Under the pieces are notes generated by a model. The model saw only the letters and a program-made list of their open reading frames with translations. It ran no database searches and was not told where the DNA came from. Of a DNA stretch of 5,146 bases, positions 1 through 4,820 are shown piece by piece. The translations under genes and the position numbers were made by a program. The stretch comes from Bacilli bacterium (GTDB taxonomy: Bacteria > Bacillota_I > Bacilli_A > RF39 > UBA660), in assembly GCA_024698845.1 (NCBI GenBank), contig JAILQR010000033.1, positions 1 through 5,146 on the forward strand, read 5' to 3'. Within the stretch, counting starts at the first letter, position 1. Each line of letters opens with the position of its first letter.

Positions 1-1139
1 TATTTGCTAAAGCAATAGATAATGAAAAGTTAAATTCATCAAAATTGTTAACTGAATTAATGATTTATAAAAGTAATAATGATGAAAATAGTAGTATTAT
101 AGATTCATCAGATATTGAAGAAAATGAAAAAGTAATTGAAAAGGATTATATAAAAAATAAAAACTTAGAATTAGTAAAACAATTCCAAGAAACTAACGAT
201 CAAGAAATACTTGCCGAATTATATCAATTAAACAAAGGTTTAATAAGAAAAATTGCTGCATCGTCAACTTATGCTGCAAGAATGGAATATGAAGATATAG
301 AAGCTTTAGCATACGAAACACTATATAAAGTAGCAACTATATTTGACTTATCAAGTGCGTACTCTTTTTCTACATTATTTGTTCATGCATATAGACGTAA
401 TATATATAGATATAGTGCAAAATATTCAAGACTAGTTAAAGTATCTCCAGTTGTAAATGATCTATTATCAAGAATATATAAAGTTACTAATGAACTTAGA
501 ATAGAATTCGGGTATGAACCATCACCTAAAGATATAGGTGATAAGATGGGGTTACCTGAAAAGAAAATTATTGAATTACTTACATATAATTTAACTCCTA
601 CATCTCTTGATAAACCAGTAGATGGCGCTGATGACAGTGATTCTACATTTGGTGATTTTATAGTATCAGATATAGCATCTCCAGATAGAGAAGCTGAAGA
701 TTTAGAAACAAGAATAGATTTTGAAATGATTTTATACTTATATAGTTTAAGAATAAATGATAATAGACCTATAATGATTATAAGATTAGCTAAAGGTATA
801 CCAAATTATGAAACAGAAGAATTATTATTAAAATATCCTGATGTAGTTAAAGAACATGATATTAGAGTTAAAAATTCAATGGAAGCAGTACATAAAAGAG
901 ATACTAAATTTAACGATATGGATGTGTTTACATTAAGTGAAATTGCTAAGATGTTTGGTATAACTCATCAAAGAGTTCAACAAATTCTTGTTAAACATTT
1001 AAATAGATTAAGAAAATTATATGATGCATATATGGATAACGTTCCTGGTGTTAGAAAAGAATTAGAAGAGTTAAAAAAAGATGAAGAGTGGATTTATAGA
1101 AGAGTAAGAACTATAGATTATTTTAAGGATAACAGATAA
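1..1139 (+). CDS. Divergent sigma-70 family RNA polymerase sigma factor (5' end outside window)
   Basis: Directs RNA polymerase to promoters. Numbering below takes the TTG at 45 as residue 1, but the frame is open to base 3 (FAKAIDNEKLNSSK precedes it). Neither that TTG nor the ATG at 60 has a Shine-Dalgarno site, so the gene very likely starts upstream. Region 2 spans about 47-125, with the core-binding part around YEDIEALAYETLYKV (82-96) and region 2.3 as FSTLFVHAYRRNI (108-120). Region 3 is about 133-183 (EPSPKDIGDKMGL). A clear sigma finger follows, SLDKP...FGDFI (187-206), as in primary-type sigmas. Region 4.1 is about 226-252 and the region 4.2 helix-turn-helix is TLSEIAKMFGITHQRVQQI (296-314). 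Two oddities: about 37 extra charged residues separate 4.1 from 4.2, and the two tryptophans of the usual YATWW motif are His and Ala. A charged tail of about 38 residues follows. Family membership is clear; whether it is the primary or an alternative sigma is not. Confidence 0.88.
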   Translation, partial: FAKAIDNEKLNSSKLLTELMIYKSNNDENSSIIDSSDIEENEKVIEKDYIKNKNLELVKQFQETNDQEILAELYQLNKGLIRKIAASSTYAARMEYEDIEALAYETLYKVATIFDLSSAYSFSTLFVHAYRRNIYRYSAKYSRLVKVSPVVNDLLSRIYKVTNELRIEFGYEPSPKDIGDKMGLPEKKIIELLTYNLTPTSLDKPVDGADDSDSTFGDFIVSDIASPDREAEDLETRIDFEMILYLYSLRINDNRPIMIIRLAKGIPNYETEELLLKYPDVVKEHDIRVKNSMEAVHKRDTKFNDMDVFTLSEIAKMFGITHQRVQQILVKHLNRLRKLYDAYMDNVPGVRKELEELKKDEEWIYRRVRTIDYFKDNR

Positions 1140-1153
1140 TTGTTATCCTTTTT
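1125..1153 (+). terminator. Intrinsic terminator of the sigma factor gene
   Basis: A perfect 10-bp stem, AAGGATAACA (1125-1134) with TGTTATCCTT (1141-1150), closes a 6-nt loop and runs into a T tract ending at 1153. The left arm encodes the last codons of the sigma gene and its TAA stop lies in the loop. Confidence 0.88.
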
Positions 1154-1160
1154 AATTTAT

Positions 1161-1173
1161 ATTGTGTTACAAT
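1161..1173 (+). promoter_or_regulatory. Extended -10 promoter for tRNA-Gln
   Basis: The -10 hexamer TACAAT (1168-1173) is preceded by TGT, giving the extended form TGTTACAAT. Predicted transcription start is about 1180, 6 nt before the tRNA. The -35 position for a 17-bp spacer (1145-1150, ATCCTT) lies inside the upstream terminator stem and has no -35 match. The same 13-base core, differing at one base, precedes gltX. Confidence 0.6.
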
Positions 1174-1185
1174 TTATTTGTTAAT

Positions 1186-1261
1186 TGCCCAGTAGCCAAG
1201 TGGTAAGGCATCGGACTCTGGATCCGACATTTCATAGGTTCGAATCCTATCTGGGCAACCA
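1186..1261 (+). tRNA. tRNA-Gln, anticodon CUG
   Basis: Complete cloverleaf with encoded CCA. Acceptor TGCCCAG pairs with CTGGGCA (1251-1257), including the weak U1-A72 pair typical of bacterial tRNA-Gln; discriminator A1258. The D stem is GCC/GGC. The anticodon stem TCGGA/TCCGA holds loop CTCTGGA with CTG at 1218-1220. The T arm is ATAGG-TTCGAAT-CCTAT. The variable loop is 6 nt (1228-1233), one more than usual for this tRNA. It reads CAG only, a codon I did not find in any gene here. No terminator follows, so the transcript may continue into the membrane-protein gene at 1343. In Firmicutes without GlnRS, this tRNA is charged with Glu by GltX and then amidated by GatCAB. Confidence 0.95.
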
Positions 1262-1278
1262 ATTAATGTAAAGCAATT

Positions 1279-1284
1279 TATAAT
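1279..1284 (+). promoter_or_regulatory. Possible -10 element for the small membrane protein gene
   Basis: A consensus TATAAT lies 59 bp before the chosen ATG at 1343, but the matching -35 position falls on the CCA end of tRNA-Gln (CAACCA) and is poor, and there is no TG extension. A second weaker candidate is TGATAATAT at 1309-1317. Read-through from the tRNA-Gln promoter is an equally good explanation. Confidence 0.3.
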
Positions 1285-1342
1285 AATGTATAAATCATAT
1301 ATTTATTTTGATAATATTAGAGTAGATAAGGAGAGTTATTTT

Positions 1343-1636
1343 ATGACTGAACAAAGCAAAGCTTTAAAAATTGATGCTATCGTTTTAATGGCCTTATATG
1401 CAGCACTTTATATTTTTTATTCTATATATGATGGTTTTTCTGCTAGATTGACTATATCGCTTGCAATTAACGCGTTATTATTATGCGGAATAATATATTA
1501 TTCTGATAAAAATGCAAAATTAACTGGAGCGTTAGGTATATGTTTTTCTGCACTTTTGGTACTATCTGGAGGAATACTAGAAATAGTAATGGGTGTAGTA
1601 ATGGCTTATAGATCAATTATTTGTCTTACAAAGTAA
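1343..1636 (+). CDS. Small polytopic membrane protein, function unknown (97 aa)
   Basis: I do not recognise the family. The start is placed at ATG 1343 because AAGGAG (1328-1333) precedes it by 9 nt. An in-frame ATG at 1286 would add 19 residues but has no ribosome binding site. A short polar N-terminus (MTEQSKALK) is followed by hydrophobic segments at about residues 10-29 and 36-53, and a longer stretch at 60-93 that could form two helices around LSGGILEIVMG (74-84). Charged DKNAK (55-59) separates the second and third segments. It is probably a cytoplasmic membrane protein with three or four helices. It lies between tRNA-Gln and gltX, separated from gltX by a terminator, so context gives no function. 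Codon use matches its neighbours. Confidence 0.75.
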   Translation: MTEQSKALKIDAIVLMALYAALYIFYSIYDGFSARLTISLAINALLLCGIIYYSDKNAKLTGALGICFSALLVLSGGILEIVMGVVMAYRSIICLTK

Positions 1637-1665
1637 AAAATCGCTTATAATAAGTGATTTTTTTT
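1635..1665 (+). terminator. Intrinsic terminator after the membrane protein gene
   Basis: A 13-bp stem, AAAAAATCGCTTA (1635-1647) with TAAGTGATTTTTT (1651-1663), contains one G-U pair and a 3-nt loop, followed by further Ts. The stem begins in the TAA stop codon. The A-rich left arm could also serve the opposite strand, but no minus-strand gene ends here. Confidence 0.85.
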
Positions 1666-1670
1666 ATAAT

Positions 1671-1683
1671 ATTGTGTTATAAT
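1671..1683 (+). promoter_or_regulatory. Extended -10 promoter for gltX
   Basis: A perfect TATAAT (1678-1683) preceded by TGT gives TGTTATAAT. The start is predicted near 1690, leaving a leader of about 20 nt, too short for a T-box riboswitch. The -35 position (1655-1660) lies in the preceding terminator's 3' arm and has no match. The 13-base core differs from the tRNA-Gln promoter at a single base. Confidence 0.7.
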
Positions 1684-1709
1684 ACTTTCGTTGAAATGAG
1701 TGATTATTT

Positions 1710-3362
1710 ATGACTAATAAAGATTTAGCTAATATTATATTTCCTGATATAACAAAAACTATTGATGATTACAAAGAAATGTATCCAGAAAGAAATCTAC
1801 CAGAAGGGGCAAAAGTAACAAGATTTGCACCATCTCCAACAGGCTATATGCATTTAGGTGGATTCTATGGAGCTATTATAGATTATGTTTTAGCCAAAAA
1901 TTCTAATGGATTATTTTACTTAAGAATTGAAGATACAGATACTAAAAGAGAAGTAAAAGAAGCAGTAGACTTAATAGTTGAATCCCTAAATCACTATGGT
2001 ATTGTTCCTGATGAAAGCGAATATAACGGTGTTATAAAAGGAAATTATGGTCCATATTATCAAAGTGAAAGAAAAGAAATTTATCATGCATTTATAAAAT
2101 ATTTAATAGAAATTGGAAGAGCGTATCCATGTTTTTGTACAAAAGAAGAATTAGATGAACTTAGAAAACATCAAGAAGAACGAAAATTTAGAACTGGATA
2201 CTATGGAAGATATGCTAAATGTAGAGTTCTTCCAATTGAAAAACAAATTGAAAAAATTCAAAATGGAGAAGAATATGTTATTAGATTTAAATCTGAAGGT
2301 AACTTTGATTTAAAATTTAAAACAGATGATTTAGTTAAAGGAACATTAGAACTTTCTCAAAATGATGAAGATTTCGTTATAATGAAATCTAATGATAAAC
2401 TTCCAACATATCATTTTGCACATGTGGTAGATGATTATTTAATGCATACTACTCATGTTGTAAGAGGTGAAGAGTGGTTATCAAGTTTACCAAAACATTT
2501 AGAATTATTTAGAGCATTTGGTTTCAAAGCTCCTAAATATATTCATACTCCACTTTTAATTAAAAAAGATGGAAATAGTATTAGAAAGATATCTAAAAGA
2601 AAAGATCCAGAAGCATCAATGGCTTATTATAAAGATAAAGGTTATCCAACAGAAGCTTTAGTTGAAGCTTTAATGACAATTATTAATAGTAACTATGAAG
2701 AATGGCATACACAAAATCCAGATAAGAAATTTGATGAATTTGTTTATAGTCCTAAAAAAATGTCATCTTCTGGAGCTTTCTTTGATTTAGACAAATTAGA
2801 TAATATATCAAGAAATATTATTTCTAAAATGACTAAAGATGAAGTATATAAAAATTTATATAAATGGGCAGAAGAATATAATAAAGATTTTGCAGAAATC
2901 ATTTCAAAAGATGTTGATTATACTAAATCAATACTTAATATAGAAAGAGAACAAAAGAAACCAAGAAAAGATTATGCTTGCTATTCAGAAATAGAAAGTC
3001 AAATTTGGTACATGTTCCCAGAATTATATAAAAATCATGAAAAGAATTTTGAATGGGGAAAAATAAATAGTAGTGAAGATATCAAAGAAATCATAACAGA
3101 ATACTTTAATAATTTCTTTGATAAAAATGATGATAAAGAAACATGGTTTAACAAAGTTAAAGAACTATCTGAAAAGCTTGGTTATACAACTGATATGAAA
3201 GCATACAAAGAAAATCCAGATAACTTTAAAGGTAGTGTTGCAGATGTATCAACAGTTATCAGAGTAGCAGTAACTACTAAATCTATGACTCCAGATTTAT
3301 ATGAAATTTTAAGAATTCTTCCTCAAGATGAACTTGAGTTAAGAGTAAAAGAAATAATGTAG
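1710..3362 (+). CDS. gltX: Glutamyl-tRNA synthetase (class I, long 550-aa type)
   Basis: Joins glutamate to tRNA-Glu using ATP in the cytoplasm. In Firmicutes without GlnRS the same enzyme mischarges tRNA-Gln for GatCAB. The Rossmann core has RFAPSPTG (38-45), the HIGH-type motif HLGG (48-51) and RIEDTD (72-77). YQSER (117-121) and a likely zinc site C141-x-C143 with C171 follow. The conserved TYHFAHVVDDYLM...RGEEWL lies at 233-257 and the KMSKS-type loop is KISKR (293-297). The remainder, about 300-550, is the helical anticodon-binding part. It is longer than the usual 470-490 aa GluRS, with about 35 residues before RFAPSPTG; I associate this layout with clostridial-type enzymes. The ATG at 1710 has only a weak Shine-Dalgarno site (GTGAT, 1700-1704). 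All 6 Trp are TGG. tRNA-Gln lies upstream and tRNA-Glu downstream. Specificity (Glu only, or Glu and Gln) cannot be read directly. Confidence 0.95.
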   Translation: MTNKDLANIIFPDITKTIDDYKEMYPERNLPEGAKVTRFAPSPTGYMHLGGFYGAIIDYVLAKNSNGLFYLRIEDTDTKREVKEAVDLIVESLNHYGIVPDESEYNGVIKGNYGPYYQSERKEIYHAFIKYLIEIGRAYPCFCTKEELDELRKHQEERKFRTGYYGRYAKCRVLPIEKQIEKIQNGEEYVIRFKSEGNFDLKFKTDDLVKGTLELSQNDEDFVIMKSNDKLPTYHFAHVVDDYLMHTTHVVRGEEWLSSLPKHLELFRAFGFKAPKYIHTPLLIKKDGNSIRKISKRKDPEASMAYYKDKGYPTEALVEALMTIINSNYEEWHTQNPDKKFDEFVYSPKKMSSSGAFFDLDKLDNISRNIISKMTKDEVYKNLYKWAEEYNKDFAEIISKDVDYTKSILNIEREQKKPRKDYACYSEIESQIWYMFPELYKNHEKNFEWGKINSSEDIKEIITEYFNNFFDKNDDKETWFNKVKELSEKLGYTTDMKAYKENPDNFKGSVADVSTVIRVAVTTKSMTPDLYEILRILPQDELELRVKEIM

Positions 3363-3390
3363 TTTTTTTCTAAATTACATTATTTTTTTT
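3352..3390 (+). terminator. Intrinsic terminator of gltX
   Basis: A perfect 10-bp stem, AAATAATGTA (3352-3361) with TACATTATTT (3376-3385), has a 14-nt T-rich loop and is followed by five Ts. The left arm runs into the TAG stop (3360-3362). With only one G-C pair it is weak for a terminator, so partial read-through is possible. Confidence 0.7.
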
Positions 3391-3393
3391 AAG

Positions 3394-3422
3394 TTTACTT
3401 TTTAAAACCCTCATAGTAAAAT
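3394..3422 (+). promoter_or_regulatory. Promoter of the lipoprotein gene (-35 TTTACT, -10 TAAAAT)
   Basis: TTTACT (3394-3399) and TAAAAT (3417-3422) are separated by 17 bp, with the -10 set in ATAGTAAAATAT. The predicted start is near 3429. The same two hexamers, spacing and flanks occur before tRNA-Glu at 3907-3935, which strengthens both calls. Confidence 0.7.
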
Positions 3423-3446
3423 ATTAATAGGAAGGAGTTAGACGAA

Positions 3447-3836
3447 TTGAAAAAAGTTGCTGTATTAGGACTTACTAGTTTGTTTTTATTAACTGGTTGT
3501 GGTTCTAAAAATAATGTTGTTTGTACAGGTTCTACAAATGAAGGTGGAGAAAAAATTTCAATGAAAGTTACTGGTTCTTTAAAAGGTGATAAAATTGAAA
3601 AAGTTTCTGCTAAATTAACTTTCGGAAGTAAAGACAAAGCAAAACAATATTGTAGTATTTTTGAATTAGCTAATAGTATGGCTTCAGATAGCAAAGATAA
3701 AATCGATGTTAAATGTAGTGGAAAATCTATTGAATTCAAAGATTACACTAAAGTTTCTAGCGATGATTCTATTATTGGAGCATCTAAAGCTGACTTTATT
3801 AAAGCAATGGAAGAACAAGAACTTAAATGTAAATAA
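3447..3836 (+). CDS. Small secreted lipoprotein with four extra cysteines (129 aa)
   Basis: Starts with TTG; AAGGAG (3432-3437) precedes it by 9 nt and no in-frame ATG competes. Residues 1-18 form a lipoprotein signal: KK, a hydrophobic core (VAVLGLTSLFLL), then lipobox LTGC with C18 as the lipid-bearing cysteine. It should therefore be anchored on the outer face of the membrane. The mature part is lysine-rich and has Cys26, Cys69, Cys90 and Cys128, enough for two disulfides. The composition suggests alternating strands early (KISMKVTGSLKGDKIEKVSAKLTF) is likely, with a possible helix near the C-terminus (KADFIKAMEEQ). I do not recognise a named family; a distant link to DUF1307/YehR-type lipoproteins is only a guess. 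It has its own promoter and terminator and appears monocistronic. A minus-strand frame over 3395-3739 is its shadow. Confidence 0.85.
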   Translation: MKKVAVLGLTSLFLLTGCGSKNNVVCTGSTNEGGEKISMKVTGSLKGDKIEKVSAKLTFGSKDKAKQYCSIFELANSMASDSKDKIDVKCSGKSIEFKDYTKVSSDDSIIGASKADFIKAMEEQELKCK

Positions 3837-3878
3837 TAATTTATATTTAAACTTGGATATAAAATTTGCTTAACTATC

Positions 3879-3904
3879 AAACCTACATGTATATGTAGGT
3901 TTTT
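3879..3904 (+). terminator. Intrinsic terminator of the lipoprotein gene
   Basis: A perfect 10-bp stem, AAACCTACAT (3879-3888) with ATGTAGGTTT (3893-3902), has a 4-nt loop and ends in Ts to 3904. It lies 42 nt after the stop; the bases between show nothing I can identify. Confidence 0.8.
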
Positions 3905-3906
3905 AA

Positions 3907-3935
3907 TTTACTTTATGAGAAAAAAATAGTAAAAT
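3907..3935 (+). promoter_or_regulatory. Promoter of tRNA-Glu (-35 TTTACT, -10 TAAAAT)
   Basis: TTTACT (3907-3912), a 17-bp spacer and TAAAAT (3930-3935) in the context ATAGTAAAATAT. The start is predicted near 3942, 8 nt before the tRNA. It is nearly the same module as the promoter at 3394-3422. Confidence 0.7.
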
Positions 3936-3949
3936 ATGAAGTAGTTGTT

Positions 3950-4026
3950 GGCCTGTTGGTGAAGTGGTTTAACACATAACCCTCTCAAGGTTACATACAT
4001 GGGTCCGAATCCCATACAGGTCACCA
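3950..4026 (+). tRNA. tRNA-Glu, anticodon CUC, with C at position 55
   Basis: Complete cloverleaf with encoded CCA, closely resembling Firmicutes tRNA-Glu. Acceptor GGCCTGT pairs with ACAGGTC (4016-4022) with one G-U; discriminator A4023. The D stem is GTG/CAC with GG in the loop. The anticodon stem TAACC/GGTTA holds loop CTCTCAA with CTC at 3984-3986. The T stem is ATGGG/CCCAT, but its loop is TCCGAAT instead of TTCGAAT, so the nearly universal U55 (made pseudouridine by TruB) is C4005. It reads GAG only, found four times in the genes here. All stems are intact, so it does not look like a decayed gene. It has its own promoter and terminator, and gltX, whose product should charge it, lies upstream. 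Confidence 0.94.
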
Positions 4027-4038
4027 AAATTAAAAATG

Positions 4039-4063
4039 AAAACTCTATTATTAGAGTTTTTTT
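4039..4063 (+). terminator. Intrinsic terminator of tRNA-Glu
   Basis: A 9-bp perfect stem, AAAACTCTA (4039-4047) with TAGAGTTTT (4052-4060), has loop TTAT and trailing Ts to 4063. It lies 12 nt past the encoded CCA. Confidence 0.85.
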
Positions 4064-4099
4064 ATTTACATTCATATATTATTAATAAGTACACACAAT

Positions 4100-4127
4100 T
4101 TGATTTTTAATATAATTATGATATAAT
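4100..4127 (+). promoter_or_regulatory. Promoter of the HD-domain gene
   Basis: TTGATT (4100-4105, four of six matches to TTGACA), a 16-bp spacer, and a perfect TATAAT (4122-4127) with TGA before it (TGATATAAT). The start is predicted near 4134, leaving a leader of about 19 nt. It is the only promoter here with both a recognisable -35 and an extended -10. Confidence 0.72.
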
Positions 4128-4152
4128 TTTTTTACACGAAAGGAATTTGTGT

Positions 4153-4680
4153 ATGAAAGAATATTTTGATATTGTTTCTGAAATTATTACGGATGATAGA
4201 TTTAAAGAACTAAAGAAAGATACTCATCATAATACTAATAAATATGATCATTTACTTAGAGTATCTAAGCTTTCTTATAAATTAGCGAAGGTAACAAAAT
4301 CTGATGTTAAATCAACTACAACAGCAGGTCTTTTACATGATTTTTTCTATGGTGGTAGAAAAGAATGCCAAGCTAATAGTTATTTGAATCATCCATATAC
4401 TAGTGCTAAAAATGCAAAAGAAATATTTAATATTTCTGAATTTGAATCAGATATAATAAAAACACATATGTTCCATCATACATTATTTAGAACAGTAGTT
4501 CCTTTTATAAACAAAAGCGAAAAAGTAAAATTAAAAGATGGTAAACCAAAAAGTAAAGAAGCTTGGATAGTATGTCTATCAGATCTATTTGTATCAGCTT
4601 ATGAAGGTTTAAGATTTAACATAGGTGGTAAGTTTGCTGTATACTTATTATTTGCTTATAATATGATTACATTAAGATAG
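4153..4680 (+). CDS. HD-domain metal-dependent phosphohydrolase-like protein (175 aa)
   Basis: Members of the HD superfamily are usually metal-dependent phosphohydrolases acting on nucleotides or cyclic nucleotides; the substrate here is unknown. The ligand pattern is visible: H33 (in KYDHLLRV), the H62-D63 pair (GLLHDFF), H80 (NHPYTSAKNA), H105 or H108-H109 (KTHMFHH), and D144 (CLSDLFVSAYE). The order and spacing fit the H...HD...H...D layout. The protein is soluble except for a hydrophobic C-terminus (KFAVYLLFAYNMI, 160-172), which may pack in the fold or contact the membrane. The ATG at 4153 is chosen because AAAGGA (4139-4144) lies 8 nt before it; the TTG at 4147 would leave only 2 nt. 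The gene has its own promoter and terminator and no functional partner in view. Domain call firm, substrate open. Confidence 0.88.
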   Translation: MKEYFDIVSEIITDDRFKELKKDTHHNTNKYDHLLRVSKLSYKLAKVTKSDVKSTTTAGLLHDFFYGGRKECQANSYLNHPYTSAKNAKEIFNISEFESDIIKTHMFHHTLFRTVVPFINKSEKVKLKDGKPKSKEAWIVCLSDLFVSAYEGLRFNIGGKFAVYLLFAYNMITLR

Positions 4681-4700
4681 AATATATTCTATCTTTTTTT
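4674..4700 (+). terminator. Intrinsic terminator of the HD-domain gene
   Basis: A 22-bp perfect palindrome centred near 4684 gives a 9-bp stem, AAGATAGAA (4674-4682) with TTCTATCTT (4687-4695), with loop TATA and then Ts to 4700. The left arm contains the TAG stop (4678-4680). Confidence 0.83.
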
Positions 4701-4703
4701 ATT

Positions 4704-4716
4704 TTTGTGATAAAAT
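4704..4716 (+). promoter_or_regulatory. Extended -10 promoter for tRNA-Arg and the downstream gene
   Basis: TAAAAT (4711-4716) with TGA before it gives TGATAAAAT; transcription should start about 4723, at the tRNA 5' end. The -35 position (4688-4693) is inside the upstream terminator stem and has no match. No other promoter is seen before the CDS at 4821. Confidence 0.58.
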
Positions 4717-4724
4717 ATTTATGT

Positions 4725-4801
4725 GTCCTCGTAGCTCAGTTGGATAGAGCGGCCCCCTCCTAAGGGGTAGGTCGGAGGTTCGACTCCTCTCGGGGACGCC
4801 A
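4725..4801 (+). tRNA. tRNA-Arg, anticodon CCU
   Basis: Complete cloverleaf with encoded CCA. Acceptor GTCCTCG pairs with CGGGGAC (4791-4797) with one G-U; discriminator G4798. The D arm is GCTC-AGTTGGATA-GAGC. The anticodon stem GCCCC/GGGGT holds loop CTCCTAA with CCT at 4759-4761. The T arm is GGAGG-TTCGACT-CCTCT. It reads AGG only, a codon I did not find in the genes here, where Arg is almost always AGA. No terminator follows; a ribosome binding site begins 9 nt after the CCA end, so tRNA and mRNA probably share one transcript. tRNA-Arg(CCU) genes are common phage and island insertion sites, but no integrase or repeated 3' end is seen. Confidence 0.95.
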
Positions 4802-4820
4802 TATTATTATGGAGGTATAT

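Noticed and set aside
45..62. TTG at 45 or ATG at 60 as the true start of the sigma factor
   Set aside because: No ribosome binding site at either, and the same frame remains open to the window edge with ordinary codons.
1290..1306. Hairpin ATAAAT/ATTTAT as terminator of tRNA-Gln
   Set aside because: Only six A-T pairs and no sustained T tract; expected by chance in such AT-rich DNA.
1286..1342. Longer N-terminus for the small membrane protein starting at ATG 1286
   Set aside because: No ribosome binding site precedes 1286, while ATG 1343 has AAGGAG at 9 nt.
1684..1709. T-box or other riboswitch controlling gltX
   Set aside because: The region between promoter and start codon is far too short and has no hairpin or T-box sequence.
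3395..3739. Minus-strand open frame of 114 codons
   Set aside because: It lies opposite the lipoprotein gene, which has a promoter, ribosome binding site, lipobox and terminator; the minus frame has no ribosome binding site and no recognisable protein features.
4147..4152. TTG at 4147 as start of the HD gene
   Set aside because: Only 2 nt from the ribosome binding site; ATG 4153 has an 8-nt spacing.
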